A stretch of 64,000 nucleotides of DNA from positions 51,084-115,083 of the forward strand of contig JAJCZD010000008.1 in assembly GCA_029262615.1 (NCBI GenBank), read 5' to 3'. This stretch comes from Candidatus Babelota bacterium. Lineage in GTDB: Bacteria > Babelota > Babeliae > Babelales > Vermiphilaceae. The notes below the pieces were generated by a model. That model did no database searches and was not told where the DNA came from. It worked only from the letters and a program-made list of their open reading frames with translations. Positions 36,030 to 44,198 of this stretch are shown here, piece after piece. Position 1 is the first letter of the stretch. Every line of letters begins with the position of its first letter. The translations under genes and the position numbers were made by a program.

Positions 36030-36899
36030 TTGAATTATTTCATAAAATCATTAATTTCATTTTTCATTTTTACTATTATAGGTTGCTTTGTTTTCGTAAA
36101 AAAAATAAAGGCAAAAAGACCGGTAATAACTATTTGGATTCATGGAACTCATTTTGTCTCAAACAATACACTCAAAAATGTTCATTCATTGGTAAACAAA
36201 GCTACTGTTACTTTTTTAAATAAAGAGATTCCGAGCTTCCATGCAAAAGATGGTTTGCAACCAATCAGTTCCTATGAACAGGATTCATATCTATTACGAA
36301 AAGCAAAAAAACTTGCAATAAAGAGTAATAATTTTCCTTTTGAGCATTTTTACACGTATGGCTGGTCTGGAAAATTAAGCCTTCGTTCTCGCGAAGAATA
36401 TGGTATTGCTTTATATAATGAATTACACAGTTTATTACAATCTTATCGCAAAAAAAGCAGAAAACCTCTCATTAGAATCATAACTCATAGTCACGGTGGT
36501 AACGTTGCCCTACAACTTGCAAAAGCAGAAAAGCTATTCCGCAATTACTTGGTTGTTGATGAATTAATTCTGCTTGCCTGTCCAGTGCAAGAAGCTACCC
36601 AATCCCTTATCCAGGAACCTATTTTTAAAGAAATATTTTCTCTTTATTCCCCATTAGATGTCGTACAAGTAATGGACCCACAAAAATTACATTCAATTAA
36701 GGCACCATTATTTTCAGAGCGGTGTTTTGAACCACATGACAAAATAAAACAAGCATGCATCACCATGAATGGCAAAGATCTTTTTCCTGCTCATGCAATG
36801 TTTTTAACCAATAAGGTTACGAACAACCTTCCGGATATTTTGGCAGAAATGAAACAATGGAAGCCAGGAACAATCAGTTCAATTAATATTTCAGCATAA
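36030..36899 (+). CDS. Lipase-like alpha/beta hydrolase paralogue
   Basis: 289 residues, TTG start at 36030 preceded by GGAGGG. N-terminal membrane segment (SLISFFIFTIIGCFVF) that anchors or exports it. Same core as the gene before: TIWIHGT, YGWSGKLSLRSRE, ITHSHGGNVALQLA, ILLACPVQEAT, YSPLDVVQVMDPQ. The FYTYGWSGKL segment is shared with the first copy (FYVFGWSGKL) and could be a family marker. Tandem duplication. Ends nine bases inside the convergent transketolase gene. Confidence 0.7.
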   Translation: MNYFIKSLISFFIFTIIGCFVFVKKIKAKRPVITIWIHGTHFVSNNTLKNVHSLVNKATVTFLNKEIPSFHAKDGLQPISSYEQDSYLLRKAKKLAIKSNNFPFEHFYTYGWSGKLSLRSREEYGIALYNELHSLLQSYRKKSRKPLIRIITHSHGGNVALQLAKAEKLFRNYLVVDELILLACPVQEATQSLIQEPIFKEIFSLYSPLDVVQVMDPQKLHSIKAPLFSERCFEPHDKIKQACITMNGKDLFPAHAMFLTNKVTNNLPDILAEMKQWKPGTISSINISA

Positions 36900-38762
36900 T
36901 GTCTTTACTTTTTCTACAATCGATTTTGCATCAATCCCTGCTGAAGCAAGTAACTCATATGGCATTCCTGAGCGCGGCAGTTCTTTGACCGCCAAGTTTG
37001 CAAAACGGATACCAGAATTTTTTAGTGCAAAGGTAATGGCCTCACCAATGCCACCAGCACGATAATGATCCTCAACAGTAACTACACACTTATTAGATGC
37101 TTCTGCAACTTTTTGTATAGTTTCAACATCAAGTGGCTTGAGGCAATACAAATCAATTACCGCAATTGAAATGTTAATCTTTTTTAGTTCATTATATGCT
37201 TTAAGTGCTTCATGTACTGTTATACCTGCCCCAATAACACATGCTTTATCAGTATCTGATTGACGTAAAACTTTGCAACCACCTATTACAAACTCTTCCT
37301 GATCAGAATAAAGAACCGGCGTTGCCATTCTTGTAGTACGCAAGTAACTAATACCATCAGTGTATTGTGCCATTAACGGAACCAATTTCCACGTACTTGT
37401 TGCATCGCATGGATAAAAAACAATTGATCCTGGCAAACTACGCATGAGCGCAATATCCTCAAGACCCATTTGTGATGGGCCGTCTTGACCAATAGAAACA
37501 CCCGCGTGCGAGCCTACCAAACGCAATGGTGCAGTTGAGATTGCTGCCATGCGAATTTGGTCAAATGCGCGAGAAAAAAATGCACCAAAAGTGGAAATAA
37601 AAGGCACCTTGCCACGTTTCCACATGCCAACAGACATGCTAACCATATTTTGTTCAGCAACAAATGCTTCAATAAATCTTTTGGGGTGTGCTTCTTTAAA
37701 AATTTCTGCAAAGGTAGAATTGGAAACATCTGCATCCAAACTTACAATAGCTTTGCACGTGTTACCAAGTTTGGCCAACGCCTGGCCATATACTTTGCGT
37801 GTTTTTTCCTCATCACCGATTTTATATTTTGATTCTGGCATTAACACAGAGGAACAGCCATGCGTTTCTTTTGCATCTTTTGGCCCGGGTGGTAAATGTG
37901 GCTTCCAACCAAATTCTTTAGCGTCAAATTTGACTGCCTTTTCAAAACGCTTTTCCATTTTTGCTAGAATGTCATTCAGCTCTTCTTTTTTAAATGCTTT
38001 GCCATGAAATCCATTTTTGTTTTCTGCAATATCAACACCAAAACCTTTTATCGTTTTTGCAACAATAATAGTTGGCTTATTCTCAACCAGTCGAGCTTTT
38101 TCAAAAGCATGCACAATCTCAGACATATTGTGGCCATCAATTATAATAGTATGCCATCCAAAAGCATGGAACTTATCTGCATAGCGCTGCATATGATAAC
38201 CATGTTGAGTTTCACCAGTTTGACCAAGACGATTAACATCTATGATTGCAATTAAATTATTAAGTTTATAAAAAGCCGCAACCTCTGCTGCTTCCCAAAT
38301 TGCACCTTCTGCAACCTCAGCATCACCAAGTAAAACATACGTGTAATAAGGCCGCTCCTCCATTTTTGCCGTTAAAGCCATGCCATTACCAATTGATAAA
38401 CCAATGCCCAAAGCACCGGTTGCTGCTTCGGTCCATTTAAATCGCAAAGTTGGATGCCCCTCTAGAACCGAATCAAAACGCCGATAGGTATATAATTGCT
38501 CTTCCGAAATAATTCCCAACTCTTTGAAGATTGCATAAAAAACTGGTGAAGCATGCCCTTTTGATAATATAAACCGATCATTATTAGGATTATCATAATT
38601 AGTTGGGTCAAAGTGCATTGCATCAAAAAACAATGCGGCCATAATATCAGCAGCAGATAAGGATGAGGTAGGATGGCCAGAACCGGCCACAGTGGTCATC
38701 ACTAAAGAAGAAACACGGAGGTTGTAGGCAATATGTTCTAAAAATAATTTTTCACGGTTCAT
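36891..38762 (-). CDS. tkt: Transketolase
   Basis: 623 residues, in the size class of animal transketolases and shorter than the ~660 of E. coli. Moves two-carbon units between sugar phosphates with thiamine diphosphate. Motifs: GHPTSSLSAADIMAALFF, SKGHASPVFYA, the cofactor/metal motif GDAEVAEGAIWEAAEVAA with IDVNRLGQ, pyrimidine domain FVAEQNMVSMSVGM and FGAFFSRAFDQIRMAA. Links to pgi, zwf and gnd at 43-47 kb. Confidence 0.92.
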   Translation of the reverse strand: MNREKLFLEHIAYNLRVSSLVMTTVAGSGHPTSSLSAADIMAALFFDAMHFDPTNYDNPNNDRFILSKGHASPVFYAIFKELGIISEEQLYTYRRFDSVLEGHPTLRFKWTEAATGALGIGLSIGNGMALTAKMEERPYYTYVLLGDAEVAEGAIWEAAEVAAFYKLNNLIAIIDVNRLGQTGETQHGYHMQRYADKFHAFGWHTIIIDGHNMSEIVHAFEKARLVENKPTIIVAKTIKGFGVDIAENKNGFHGKAFKKEELNDILAKMEKRFEKAVKFDAKEFGWKPHLPPGPKDAKETHGCSSVLMPESKYKIGDEEKTRKVYGQALAKLGNTCKAIVSLDADVSNSTFAEIFKEAHPKRFIEAFVAEQNMVSMSVGMWKRGKVPFISTFGAFFSRAFDQIRMAAISTAPLRLVGSHAGVSIGQDGPSQMGLEDIALMRSLPGSIVFYPCDATSTWKLVPLMAQYTDGISYLRTTRMATPVLYSDQEEFVIGGCKVLRQSDTDKACVIGAGITVHEALKAYNELKKINISIAVIDLYCLKPLDVETIQKVAEASNKCVVTVEDHYRAGGIGEAITFALKNSGIRFANLAVKELPRSGMPYELLASAGIDAKSIVEKVKTLC

Positions 38763-38857
38763 ATTACTCTCTTATTTAAAATCTATTCAAATTAGTTGTT
38801 AATTTGTTCTCTTATAATAAAAAATAGTAAACTAAAATAAAATAAAAAAGGCATTGC

Positions 38858-38966
38858 ATGAAAAACAAATTAGAAAAACTACTGCAGCAGGCTACCAAGG
38901 ACAGTTATTTTTTATGAACTGATTATTAAAGCAGTAAATAAGAGTTTAGATATCTATTTAGAATAA
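38858..38966 (+). pseudogene. Broken small ORF
   Basis: ATG at 38858 with AAGG six bases upstream. The frame reads MKNKLEKLLQQATKDSYF and stops at 38915-38917 after a T6 run; one T fewer gives a continued helical frame (YELIIKAVNKSLDIYLE) to a stop at 38964-38966. Total would be 35 residues. Weak evidence, but same kind of break as at 32510 and 61677. Confidence 0.35.
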
Positions 38967-38991
38967 ATAAAAAGCAGCCTTTAGAAATTAA

Positions 38992-39189
38992 TTATTTTCG
39001 GCGCCAGTTATCTTTACGCGCCCAGGTGATAATTTTATTTACATTTTGCGCACCACGAGACATTTTTTGTTTTGTTGAATGATACAAGCGCTGCCAATAT
39101 GCGTGCATCTGTGATGAAAGAGTATGTTTTTCTTTCTTTAATTCTTTGTAATAATCTTGTTGCTCTTCTTTTTGGTCAAATTTCTTCAT
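38992..39189 (-). CDS. Small basic protein, unknown function
   Basis: 65 residues, Lys/Arg/Gln rich, no signal peptide, helical with Trp and Tyr residues (MHAYWQRLYHS, NKIITWARKDNWRRK). GGAG lies six bases before the ATG. Probably cytoplasmic and may bind nucleic acid, but this is only from charge. Confidence 0.6.
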   Translation of the reverse strand: MKKFDQKEEQQDYYKELKKEKHTLSSQMHAYWQRLYHSTKQKMSRGAQNVNKIITWARKDNWRRK

Positions 39190-39281
39190 TTCTACTCCAT
39201 AATCTCAAAATCTATTCCTTTAAACAATAACAAAAATAAACAGCTAAAAACAAGGGTTTTGCCTACCAATAAAGGATTTTA

Positions 39282-40292
39282 TTGGTATACTCAGTTATTA
39301 TGTTAGGGGCTTTTATACGTGCTTTTGCACGCAAATCATATAATTATTTATACTTTCAAATTGTAATCAGCTTTTTTTCGCTGCCGATATTACTATTGTG
39401 GGGCATCCAGGTATCTCTCTTTTGCTTTGCGGGCAATATCTTATTTGCACCGTTTTTATTTTTATTTTTATTTTTTTCATCTCTCATTTTTTTTATGCAA
39501 CTTGTATACATACCCAATAGCTTTTTTATCTGGTGCTTACAAAAAGTTACTCATTGCTGGCTCTTTTTCCTCCAATGCCTGCCTGCAACAAGCCCCATGG
39601 TATGCCCAAAACCGCCAATCATAGTTTTAGCGCTCATGATAATTACCCTTTTTGCTTTATTGCATATTAAAAAAAAGCTAGATACAAAACTACTTTGTAT
39701 TCATTTTTTTCTTTTCTTCTTATTTATTTTTGCCTTAAAAAACAAGCCAATCAAATCTATTGAAACAATAACATTTGCAAATCACCCACTCTACATAGCT
39801 TGCCAGAACAAACAAATAATAATGATTGATCAGGGCTACCTAGGCCGAAGAGCGTATCGCCAATCGGCCATTATGTATGAATTGCGTCCAAAAATTATTA
39901 AAAAAATTGGAAGCACAACTATTGATCACTTGATTGTGTGCAAGCCAACCAACTCATTATTTGCAACGCTTTGCACTATTATTGACCAATTTGAAGTAAA
40001 AGCTATTTATATGCCATTTTTTAATGGCACCCTTTCAAAAAATGGAAAATATAACTATGCTCAGTTTTGTAAACTGATAAAAGAAAAAAACGTTATCGTA
40101 AATCGTATTGGGTCTAAGCCAATAAAAAAGAAAGAATTTACTATTAAACCACTGCAAACATTAATAAAAAGTGGAAATTTTTCTTGTGCAGCTTTAGAGG
40201 TCCTACTTCAGATTGACAATAATCAAATTACCTTTTACTCTGCTACTTACAAGCCTTCGACTCAGACTTTGTGCCAAAAGGAAACTATATGA
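39282..40292 (+). CDS. ComEC/Rec2-like fragment, degenerate nuclease domain
   Basis: 336 residues against about 700-800 for full ComEC. The first half (about 1-155) matches the last part of the competence membrane domain: SLPILLLWGIQVSLFCFAGN followed by ILFAPF. The second half (about 160-336) matches the metallo-beta-lactamase-like domain: IDQGYLGRRAY in the place of 'IDVG.G', HLIVCKPTNSLFATL where 'THPD-DH-GG' is expected, so the metal ligands are missing. Start at TTG 39282 (AAAGGA upstream) or ATG 39300; a promoter -10 overlaps this point. Could be a remnant or an altered DNA-uptake channel part. Confidence 0.6.
   Translation: MVYSVIMLGAFIRAFARKSYNYLYFQIVISFFSLPILLLWGIQVSLFCFAGNILFAPFLFLFLFFSSLIFFMQLVYIPNSFFIWCLQKVTHCWLFFLQCLPATSPMVCPKPPIIVLALMIITLFALLHIKKKLDTKLLCIHFFLFFLFIFALKNKPIKSIETITFANHPLYIACQNKQIIMIDQGYLGRRAYRQSAIMYELRPKIIKKIGSTTIDHLIVCKPTNSLFATLCTIIDQFEVKAIYMPFFNGTLSKNGKYNYAQFCKLIKEKNVIVNRIGSKPIKKKEFTIKPLQTLIKSGNFSCAALEVLLQIDNNQITFYSATYKPSTQTLCQKETI
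39283..39291 (+). promoter_or_regulatory. Extended -10 element
   Basis: TGGTATACT (TG, one base, TATACT). Transcription would start near 39298, leaving the ATG at 39300 almost leaderless; this argues for that ATG over the TTG at 39282. Confidence 0.4.
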
Positions 40293-40837
40293 TTGAAAAG
40301 CCGGTAATATTTGTTGTTGCCAGTGAAGGTTATCAACCAGTTGAATATCAAATTCCTAAACAATTGTTGGAAAAAGCTGGATATGAAGTACTCACTGCTA
40401 GTGACCAACTTGGCACAGCTAAAGCAAAAGATGGCTCAGAAACAAAAATAGATATGTTGGTCCAAAATATTCCAACCAGTGATTCCATTGGTGTGTTTTT
40501 CATCGGCGGACCGGGGGCACTCGAGCATCTGGATAACGATGTCAGTTACAAATTAATTCATACTATTAATGAAGAAAAAAAACCGCTAGGAGCCATTTGC
40601 ATTTCAACCCGTATTTTAGCAAAAGCTGGAGTCTTAAAAAATAAATCCGCAACTGGCTGGAATGGTGATAATGAGTTGGCAGCAATCTATAAAGAATATG
40701 ATGTTAAATACATCCCCCAAGATGTAGTTGTTGATGGCACCATCATTACTGCTACTGATCCTAATGCCGCACGCGAGTTTGGTCAGCAATTAATCACCCT
40801 CCTGCAGGATTACTCAAAAGCCCATAATGGCGGCTAA
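40289..40837 (+). CDS. DJ-1/PfpI-family protein
   Basis: 182 residues from the ATG at 40289 (AAAGGA seven bases upstream). Class I glutamine-amidotransferase-like fold: VIFVVASEGYQPVEYQIP start, GVFFIGGPGALEHL, and the nucleophile-elbow Cys in AICISTRIL, then TDPNAAREFGQQLI near the end. Family members act as glyoxalases/deglycases, chaperones or proteases; which is not decidable. Overlaps the previous gene by four bases. Confidence 0.85.
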   Translation: MIEKPVIFVVASEGYQPVEYQIPKQLLEKAGYEVLTASDQLGTAKAKDGSETKIDMLVQNIPTSDSIGVFFIGGPGALEHLDNDVSYKLIHTINEEKKPLGAICISTRILAKAGVLKNKSATGWNGDNELAAIYKEYDVKYIPQDVVVDGTIITATDPNAAREFGQQLITLLQDYSKAHNGG

Positions 40838-40967
40838 TTCTTTATTTTCTAACTAAAACCTTTCTTTTGCTCTGATTTTGGTAAATAGACCAAAGACAAT
40901 CTTACTATTGCTATCATTACAGATAGAAACACTTGAGAATTTCTCGATATAGCCGAACTATTGCCTT

Positions 40968-40995
40968 TTTACAGTATTTTTTACTAATATATAAA
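40968..40995 (+). promoter_or_regulatory. Promoter of the Arg/Gly-rich gene cluster
   Basis: TTTACA at 40968-40973, 16-base spacer, TATAAA at 40990-40995, about 50 bases before the ATG at 41048. Confidence 0.5.
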
Positions 40996-41047
40996 TAACA
41001 GAGAATAGCTCAAAGAAGTAAAACAGCAGTAAAAAGGAGGGCTTTTT

Positions 41048-41389
41048 ATGAATTATAAAAAACTATTTTGTGCCCTTTTATTGGTTCTACTAGCTACATC
41101 AGGTGCCATCCTTGCCAGAAGAGGTAGAGGTGGTGGCCGACGTGGTGGTAGAGGTGGCCGAGGTGGCATAGGCCGTCGCGGTGGCCGGGGCAGAGGTTTT
41201 AGACGTGGTGGTCGAGGTTTTAGAGGAAGAGGCCGTGGTTATAGAAGAGGTGGCGCATACCCATACTATTACGGCTATTATCCATATAGTTATGGTTCTT
41301 ATCCATATTACTGGGATAGTTATTATGGCGGTCCTGGTTTTGGCTTTGGTATAGGCAGTGGATATGGTGGATTTAGCTTTGGATTTTAA
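41048..41389 (+). CDS. Exported RGG/Tyr-rich protein
   Basis: 113 residues: signal peptide ending GAILA, then about 45 residues of Arg/Gly (GRGGGRRGGRGGRGG and similar), then a Tyr/Pro/Gly part (YPYYYGYYPYSYGSYPYYW) and a Gly/Phe tail. AAGGAGG upstream. RGG boxes in eukaryotes bind RNA and favour condensation. Export of such a protein is unusual. Unknown function. Confidence 0.75.
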   Translation: MNYKKLFCALLLVLLATSGAILARRGRGGGRRGGRGGRGGIGRRGGRGRGFRRGGRGFRGRGRGYRRGGAYPYYYGYYPYSYGSYPYYWDSYYGGPGFGFGIGSGYGGFSFGF

Positions 41390-41409
41390 TTAATAAAAAG
41401 GAAAAAATA

Positions 41410-41706
41410 ATGAAGAAACTATTAGTATTAATTTTTAGTGTTTTAATTTTAGTGCCGACCTCAAGCATTAAAGCCATACGTCGCTCTGGCTATGGTGCAG
41501 GTAGACGAACAGGTAGACGAGCTGGTAGGCGAACAGAAAGACGAGGTACTGTAATTGCTCCAGTTGGTGCTGCAGTTGGTGCAGTTGACACTGTGGTAGG
41601 TACTGCAGTTGGCGCTGGAATTGGTACGGCTGAGGTTGTAACGGGTACAGGTAGAAGAGCAGCTAGGCGAACAACAAGACGCGGTGCTGTTATTAACCAT
41701 AGATAA
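41410..41706 (+). CDS. Exported Arg-rich small protein
   Basis: 98 residues: signal peptide MKKLLVLIFSVLILVPTSSIKA, an RR/GR repeat block (RRSGYGAGRRTGRRAGRR), a Gly/Val/Ala hydrophobic middle (PVGAAVGAVDTVVGTAVGAG) that could be a glycine-zipper membrane segment, and a second Arg block at the end. Between two RGG proteins with 20 bases to the first. Followed by a strong terminator. Confidence 0.7.
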   Translation: MKKLLVLIFSVLILVPTSSIKAIRRSGYGAGRRTGRRAGRRTERRGTVIAPVGAAVGAVDTVVGTAVGAGIGTAEVVTGTGRRAARRTTRRGAVINHR

Positions 41707-41733
41707 GCTATTACGCATCAGCGAATAACAAAT

Positions 41734-41771
41734 AAAAAGGGTAATAGCAATGATAGCTATTACCCTTTTTT
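41734..41771 (+). terminator. Rho-independent terminator
   Basis: Perfect 15-bp stem (41734-41748 with 41756-41770), seven-base loop, T run. Ends the transcript of the first two Arg/Gly-rich genes. Confidence 0.85.
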
Positions 41772-41811
41772 ATATGCAAATTTTGGAATTTAGAAATAAA
41801 AAGGAGAAGCA

Positions 41812-42630
41812 ATGAAAATAAAAAGAATTAAAAAGCTAGCATTGATAATCTTTGCAGTTTTAATTTTTATCCCATCATTAGATATTGAAGCCCGTGGTGG
41901 CCGTGGCGGTGGCCGCGGAGGCGGCGGACGAGGCGGTCGAGGCGGCGGTCGTATGGGCATGGGCCGTGGTGGCGGAATGCGCCGTTCTGGTGGCATGAGA
42001 AGAAGTGGCATTGGTCGAGCAGCTGGCCCTCGAAGAATGGGCCAATCTGGCATCTCAGGACGCCGAGCAGGAATAAAAAGAGGTATGGCAAGGCGAGGTG
42101 CAGTTAGACCAAGAGCTGGTCGTGGTCAAATTGGTAGAGCAGCTGGTCCAAGAAGAATGGGTCGTGGCCGACCAGGACGTGGAGGTCTTGGTAAAGGCCG
42201 AGGCCGTGGATTTAGACCAGGACGTGGACGTGGCTGGGGACGACGTAGATTCAGAAGATACGGTGGATCATGGTGGCCATACTGGTACGGGTCTTACTTC
42301 TTATATGATAACCCGTGGAACTATTGGTATCCCTCAGCTTATTATAGACGATATGAAACTATTCCAGTAGCCGCATATAACTCATATTGGAACGTTGCAA
42401 ATAATACTGGATCAGATATCTCAGTAAAAACAAATGCTGGTGATTTCTTTATTCAGAATGGCCTGACCAAAAAGGTGCTTCGTGGTAATGGCAACACCTT
42501 TACTGTTGAGGTTATGCAAGATATTGACCAAGATGGACAAGCAGACGTTATCGCTTCAGATACCTTTGCAAACACTTCTAACAATGTACAAGTGTTCTTT
42601 GATCAAGATAGATTAATCGCAACTGGATAA
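41812..42630 (+). CDS. Exported RGG protein with C-terminal beta domain
   Basis: 272 residues: signal peptide ending DIEA, then about 130 residues of Arg/Gly with some Met (RGGRGGGRGGGGRGGRGGG and AAGPRRMG twice), an aromatic stretch (WWPYWYGSYFLYDNPWNYW), and a folded C-terminal domain (about 180-272) with NNTGSDISVKTNAGDFFIQN and a Ca-loop-like DIDQDGQAD. AAGGAG before the ATG. The beta domain may be the anchor or ligand site. Own terminator at 42647-42675. Confidence 0.75.
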   Translation: MKIKRIKKLALIIFAVLIFIPSLDIEARGGRGGGRGGGGRGGRGGGRMGMGRGGGMRRSGGMRRSGIGRAAGPRRMGQSGISGRRAGIKRGMARRGAVRPRAGRGQIGRAAGPRRMGRGRPGRGGLGKGRGRGFRPGRGRGWGRRRFRRYGGSWWPYWYGSYFLYDNPWNYWYPSAYYRRYETIPVAAYNSYWNVANNTGSDISVKTNAGDFFIQNGLTKKVLRGNGNTFTVEVMQDIDQDGQADVIASDTFANTSNNVQVFFDQDRLIATG

Positions 42631-42646
42631 ATCTAATTTATAAGAT

Positions 42647-42675
42647 GGGCTCTGCTTTTTTGCAGAGCCCTCTTT
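42647..42675. terminator. Bidirectional terminator
   Basis: Nine-bp stem GGGCTCTGC with GCAGAGCCC, T6 loop. Serves the RGG gene on the plus strand and lies right after the stop of the cyclase gene on the minus strand. Confidence 0.75.
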
Positions 42676-43297
42676 ATTGTTCGATTAAAATTGCTCGTGC
42701 CGGTGCTGCTTCTAATCCAATAAGTTTTAATGGTAAACAAAAAAAATCATATCTTTTTGATGGCACACCCTCAAGGCGTAATCCTTCAATAATTGGTACA
42801 TCATTTTGTAAAAATAGTTTATGCGTTTCATGCTTTGGTTGATTACGTTCAATTCCTAAATAATCAATACCGATAGCTTTTATCTGTCTAGAAACTAAAT
42901 AGGCAGCCGCATTCTTACCAACGTATACAAAGTTTTTATCAAAGGGTGCATCAATTGGTAGCGCGCTATTTTTTGTTTTTAATAACACAATATCATTTTT
43001 TTTGATCTCAAATTGCGCTAAATCTTGGTCAGTTATTTTTTCTTTCAATCCTGTACAATCTAAAACTATGCACTGGCCGATCAACTTTTTAAGTGCAATA
43101 GTATCAATTGTTTTACCATCTTTTAAAAAATGGGATGGCGCGTCCACATGCGTACCGGTATGCGCAGAAAAACAAAGCATCGATTCACGAGAAAAATCTG
43201 ATTCTTCTTTTTCAGTTTGCTGCAGTTTTATTGAATGCTTATCTTTGTAGGTAGTCATAAAATTTGCAATGGGCCAACTGATATCAATTATTTTCAA
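42674..43297 (-). CDS. Cyclase/kynurenine-formamidase-family hydrolase
   Basis: 207 residues. TTG start at 43295-43297 with AAGGA five bases upstream; the frame begins KIIDISWPIANF, the usual N-terminus. Metal-binding motif HTGTHVDAPSHF (H-x-G-T-H-x-D-x-P-x-H), and LLKTKN..further. Family members hydrolyse N-formylkynurenine or cyclic amides. Last gene of the pgi operon, one base after gnd. Its link to sugar metabolism is unclear; alternative activity is possible. Confidence 0.8.
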   Translation of the reverse strand: MKIIDISWPIANFMTTYKDKHSIKLQQTEKEESDFSRESMLCFSAHTGTHVDAPSHFLKDGKTIDTIALKKLIGQCIVLDCTGLKEKITDQDLAQFEIKKNDIVLLKTKNSALPIDAPFDKNFVYVGKNAAAYLVSRQIKAIGIDYLGIERNQPKHETHKLFLQNDVPIIEGLRLEGVPSKRYDFFCLPLKLIGLEAAPARAILIEQ

Positions 43298-43298
43298 G

Positions 43299-44198
43299 TT
43301 AATCCTTAATCTTTTTTACCTCGTGCCCACCAAAAGCTTGGCGCAAAAGTGCAATTAACTTCGTTGCCCAATTGCCACCAGTCTCTCGAGACCACTTTCT
43401 GATTTGTAAAGATTCTTCAATAACTGGGACTGGAATTTTGTTTTCTTTTGCATTTTCAACGGTCCAGAGGCCAGTACCCCCTTCGGCAATCTCACCTGAA
43501 ATATCTTTAAAATTTGTATGTTTTTTAAAAATTTTTTGAGTAAGTTGCAATAAAAATGAACGGATAACCGAACCGTGGTTCCAAATGCCACTAATCTGTT
43601 GCAAATTTAAATTTTTATACGTGCCATCATGCAATAAATGGAACCCTTCGGCATAGGCTTCTAGCAAACCATACTCAATACCATTATGAATCATTTTTAC
43701 ATAATGGCCTGCGCCAGAAGGCCCTACCAATCCAAATCCTTGGGGAGCAGCAATGCATTGTAAAAATGGTTTTACTTTTTCATAAGCTTCTAAATTACCA
43801 CCAACCATTAAAGAAAAACCCGTTTCTTTTCCTTCAATGCCCCCTGATGTTCCGCAATCTAAAAACTGACCTCCATGGCCGTCAAACATCTGTGCTCGCC
43901 TGATTGAATCTTTGTAGTTACTATTGCCGCCGTCAATAATAATATCCCCCTCTTGCAGGTGAGGTATTAACTTTTGTATGGTTTTATCAACCGGAATGCC
44001 AACCGGCACCATAAGCCAAATTACCTGTGCATGTTGTGGCATTTCCTCAATTGAATCTACAATTTTTACACCCATTTTTTGTGAAGTTTCTAGTGCATTT
44101 TTATCAAGATCAAACCCAAAAACTTCATGCCCTCCTTGCAAAACACGCCAAGCTATCGCACTGCCCATTTTGCCCAATCCGATTATGCCAAATTTCAT
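43299..44198 (-). CDS. gnd: 6-phosphogluconate dehydrogenase, short form
   Basis: 299 residues from the ATG at 44196-44198 (GAGGTGG upstream). This length is the short GntZ/YqeC-like form, often NAD-preferring, against about 470 for the usual enzyme. NAD(P) fold GIIGLGKMGSAIAWRV; substrate motifs DGGNSNYKDS, DCGTSGG, and HNGIEYGLLEAYAEGF. Converts 6-phosphogluconate to ribulose 5-phosphate and CO2. Overlaps zwf by four bases. No 6-phosphogluconolactonase is seen, so that step may be spontaneous or encoded elsewhere. Confidence 0.9.
   Translation of the reverse strand: MKFGIIGLGKMGSAIAWRVLQGGHEVFGFDLDKNALETSQKMGVKIVDSIEEMPQHAQVIWLMVPVGIPVDKTIQKLIPHLQEGDIIIDGGNSNYKDSIRRAQMFDGHGGQFLDCGTSGGIEGKETGFSLMVGGNLEAYEKVKPFLQCIAAPQGFGLVGPSGAGHYVKMIHNGIEYGLLEAYAEGFHLLHDGTYKNLNLQQISGIWNHGSVIRSFLLQLTQKIFKKHTNFKDISGEIAEGGTGLWTVENAKENKIPVPVIEESLQIRKWSRETGGNWATKLIALLRQAFGGHEVKKIKD

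Noticed and set aside
40875..40897. Small inverted repeat TTTGGT/ACCAAA after the DJ-1 gene
   Set aside because: Six-bp stem without T run; too weak to call a terminator.
41461..42091. Several minus-strand frames rich in Pro, Cys or Ser opposite the RGG genes
   Set aside because: They are mirror products of Gly/Arg codon runs; the plus-strand genes have signal peptides and ribosome sites.
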